Below, in pieces: positions 5,528 to 6,994 of a DNA stretch of 6,994 nucleotides. This DNA is from Gammaproteobacteria bacterium (GTDB taxonomy: Bacteria > Pseudomonadota > Gammaproteobacteria > Chromatiales > Chromatiaceae), in assembly GCA_019136395.1 (NCBI GenBank), contig JAGVUH010000290.1, forward strand, positions 1-6,994. Direction: 5' to 3'. The first letter of the stretch is position 1. Every line of letters starts with the position of its first letter. The notes under the pieces are model-generated. The model had not been told where the DNA came from, made no database searches, and saw only the letters and a list, made by a program, of their open reading frames with translations. A program made the translations under genes and the position numbers.

Positions 5528-6994
5528 TCAACGCGCTTTCATCTCTTGTTGCAAAATGCGGGGGGTGACGAAGATGAGCAGTTCTTGATTGGTTTCCTGA
5601 CGGGAATCGTTCTTGAAGAGATTGCCCAGGATCGGTAAATCGCCCAGCCAGGGCACCTGATCCTTGTTGGTGAACCGGGAACGCTCGAACACTCCACCCA
5701 GGACCACGGTTTCCCCATTGTCCACCAGGACGTTGGTCTCCACGGTCCGCTTATTGATATAGGGGTTGCCATCGACATTCAGGGCGGCATCCGGCTCATC
5801 CTTGGACACCTTCAGGCCCATGATGATGCGATTGTCCGGGGTGATGTGGGGAGTGACATCCAATTTCAGTGTCGCATCCTCGTATTTCACGGTAGGTGGT
5901 TGATCAACGGTACCCGGGGTGACGACCGGGACCCGCTGTCCCACTTCGATCAAGGCGGCCTGTTTATCGGAGGTGATGACCCGGGGATTAGCCACGATTT
6001 CCCCGCGCCCTTCCTCCTGCATCGCCGTCAGTTCCAGTTGTAGCAGGTAGCTGCCAATCTTGCCGACCAGAAAGTTGATACCACTCGTGGCGTTGACGGC
6101 AGGCAGGTCGACCATCAGGGGAACGGTGTCGTCGATAGTGGTGCCCCAGTAATCCTCGCCTTTCAAGGTACCACGTTGCGACCCGAAAATTTCGTTGAAG
6201 TCGCCTGTATTCTCGTTGACCTGTAGGCGGTTATAGCCAAAGCGGACCCCTAGTTCCCGGGCGAAGTTGTCCGTGGCGATGACCACCCGCGATTCGATCA
6301 TGACCTGACGCACGGGGACATCCAGACGGGCTACTAACTGGCGAATCTCTTCGAGCTTTTCTGCTGTTTCCTGCACCAGCAGGGTATTGGTGCGTTCATC
6401 GGCGGTGACGCTGCCACGGCTGGAAAGGAGCCCCTTGACCTCCGCCTGCTCCTTTTCGGCCTTGGCCTTGCCATTGACCTGGCCAAGATTGCCGCTTGCC
6501 TGGCCAGTGGTGATCTGGCGGGTTTCCAAGAGCTTGGCGATATCCGCGGCCTTGGCGTAATTGATCTGGATATACTCGGTGCGCAGTGGCGCCAATTCCT
6601 CGATCTTCCGCGTAGCCTCCAGTTCCGTTTCCTCCCGCGCCAAGACCTCCTCGGTCGGGCCCACCATGATAACGGTGCCCTTCTGGCGCATGGTCAGCCC
6701 CTTGGCCTTGAGGATGATATCCAGGGCCTGGTCCCAAGGAACGTTTTTCAGGCGGAGGGTCACGTTACCAGCCACGGTGTCGCTGGCGACCAGGTTGAGG
6801 CCAGTGAAATCCGCGAGAAGTTGGAGCACGGCGCGGACCTCGATATCCTGAAAATTGAGGCTTAGTCGGTCGCCGCTGAAGGTCACCTGCTCCCGCTGAC
6901 GCTGCTCGAGTTGTTCCGGGCTCATGGCGCGAAATTCGATCGTAAACAGCTCGTTGACCTGATAGGCCAGATATTCGTAATCCTTGGTGGTTGT
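5528..6994 (-). CDS. pilQ: Type IV pilus secretin PilQ (C-terminal part)
   Basis: The last 488 residues of PilQ, the outer-membrane secretin through which the pilus passes; the 5' part is outside the window. The frame stays open to the right edge, reading KDYEYLAYQVNELFTIEF ahead of the ATG at 6925, which matches the PilQ linker, so that ATG is internal. In the visible fragment, an STN/short N domain lies at about 43-103 (LSLNFQDIEVRAVLQLLADF), a secretin N1 domain at about 138-226 with a Gly/Ala/Lys-rich loop, and the secretin core at about 320-481. The core carries EEGRGEIVANPRVIT and the hallmark VPWLGDLPILGNLFK, then LLIFVTPRIL near the end. Downstream are aroK and aroB as in most Gammaproteobacteria; pilM, pilN, pilO and pilP would be expected further right, outside the window. 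Confidence 0.97.
   Translation of the reverse strand, partial: TTTKDYEYLAYQVNELFTIEFRAMSPEQLEQRQREQVTFSGDRLSLNFQDIEVRAVLQLLADFTGLNLVASDTVAGNVTLRLKNVPWDQALDIILKAKGLTMRQKGTVIMVGPTEEVLAREETELEATRKIEELAPLRTEYIQINYAKAADIAKLLETRQITTGQASGNLGQVNGKAKAEKEQAEVKGLLSSRGSVTADERTNTLLVQETAEKLEEIRQLVARLDVPVRQVMIESRVVIATDNFARELGVRFGYNRLQVNENTGDFNEIFGSQRGTLKGEDYWGTTIDDTVPLMVDLPAVNATSGINFLVGKIGSYLLQLELTAMQEEGRGEIVANPRVITSDKQAALIEVGQRVPVVTPGTVDQPPTVKYEDATLKLDVTPHITPDNRIIMGLKVSKDEPDAALNVDGNPYINKRTVETNVLVDNGETVVLGGVFERSRFTNKDQVPWLGDLPILGNLFKNDSRQETNQELLIFVTPRILQQEMKAR

Noticed and set aside
6923..6925. ATG at 6925 as the start of pilQ
   Set aside because: The frame is open upstream to the window edge and the extra residues match PilQ, so the gene is cut by the edge and does not start here.

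Overview
The window is chromosomal DNA of a fairly GC-rich proteobacterium. The order pilQ-aroK-aroB on the minus strand is typical of Gammaproteobacteria. A DUF2887/Rpn-type gene together with a MNT/HEPN pair would suit a purple sulfur bacterium or relative (Chromatiales), but that placement is an inference from gene content only.

Almost everything is transcribed from the minus strand. Reading right to left: the end of pilQ (outer-membrane secretin of the type IV pilus, cut by the window edge), aroK (shikimate kinase), aroB (3-dehydroquinate synthase), a DUF2887/Rpn-family putative nuclease, a minimal nucleotidyltransferase and a HEPN protein that look like an MntA/HepT toxin-antitoxin pair, a decayed fragment of a second Rpn-family gene, and pilC (inner-membrane platform protein of the type IV pilus). 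aroK and aroB overlap by 1 nt and the MNT and HEPN genes by 4 nt. The gaps aroB-Rpn (15 bp) and Rpn-MNT (6 bp) are tiny, so the run from pilQ to HEPN may be one transcript. pilC has its own good Shine-Dalgarno site.

To the left of pilC is one plus-strand gene, convergent with pilC. It encodes a small protein with an N-terminal MerR/excisionase-like helix-turn-helix and C-terminal Sel1-like repeats. Left of that, at the very edge, the minus strand shows a Shine-Dalgarno site followed by a start codon and the residues MNKQH. This is how many type IVa prepilins begin (then GFTLIE...). About 90 bp upstream of that start is a sigma-54-like -24/-12 element. I therefore read bases 1-291 as the control region of a pilin gene (pilA-like) shared with the divergent HTH-Sel1 gene. 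The pilin body is outside the window, so this is an inference.

Functionally the window joins type IV pilus parts (PilQ, PilC, probably a pilin) with two shikimate pathway enzymes, and carries an accessory block (Rpn nuclease, MNT/HEPN, Rpn remnant) between aroB and pilC. The least expected items are the Rpn remnant just downstream of HEPN, the candidate sigma-54 pilin promoter with overlapping inverted repeats at the predicted mRNA 5' end, and the HTH-Sel1 protein divergent from it.
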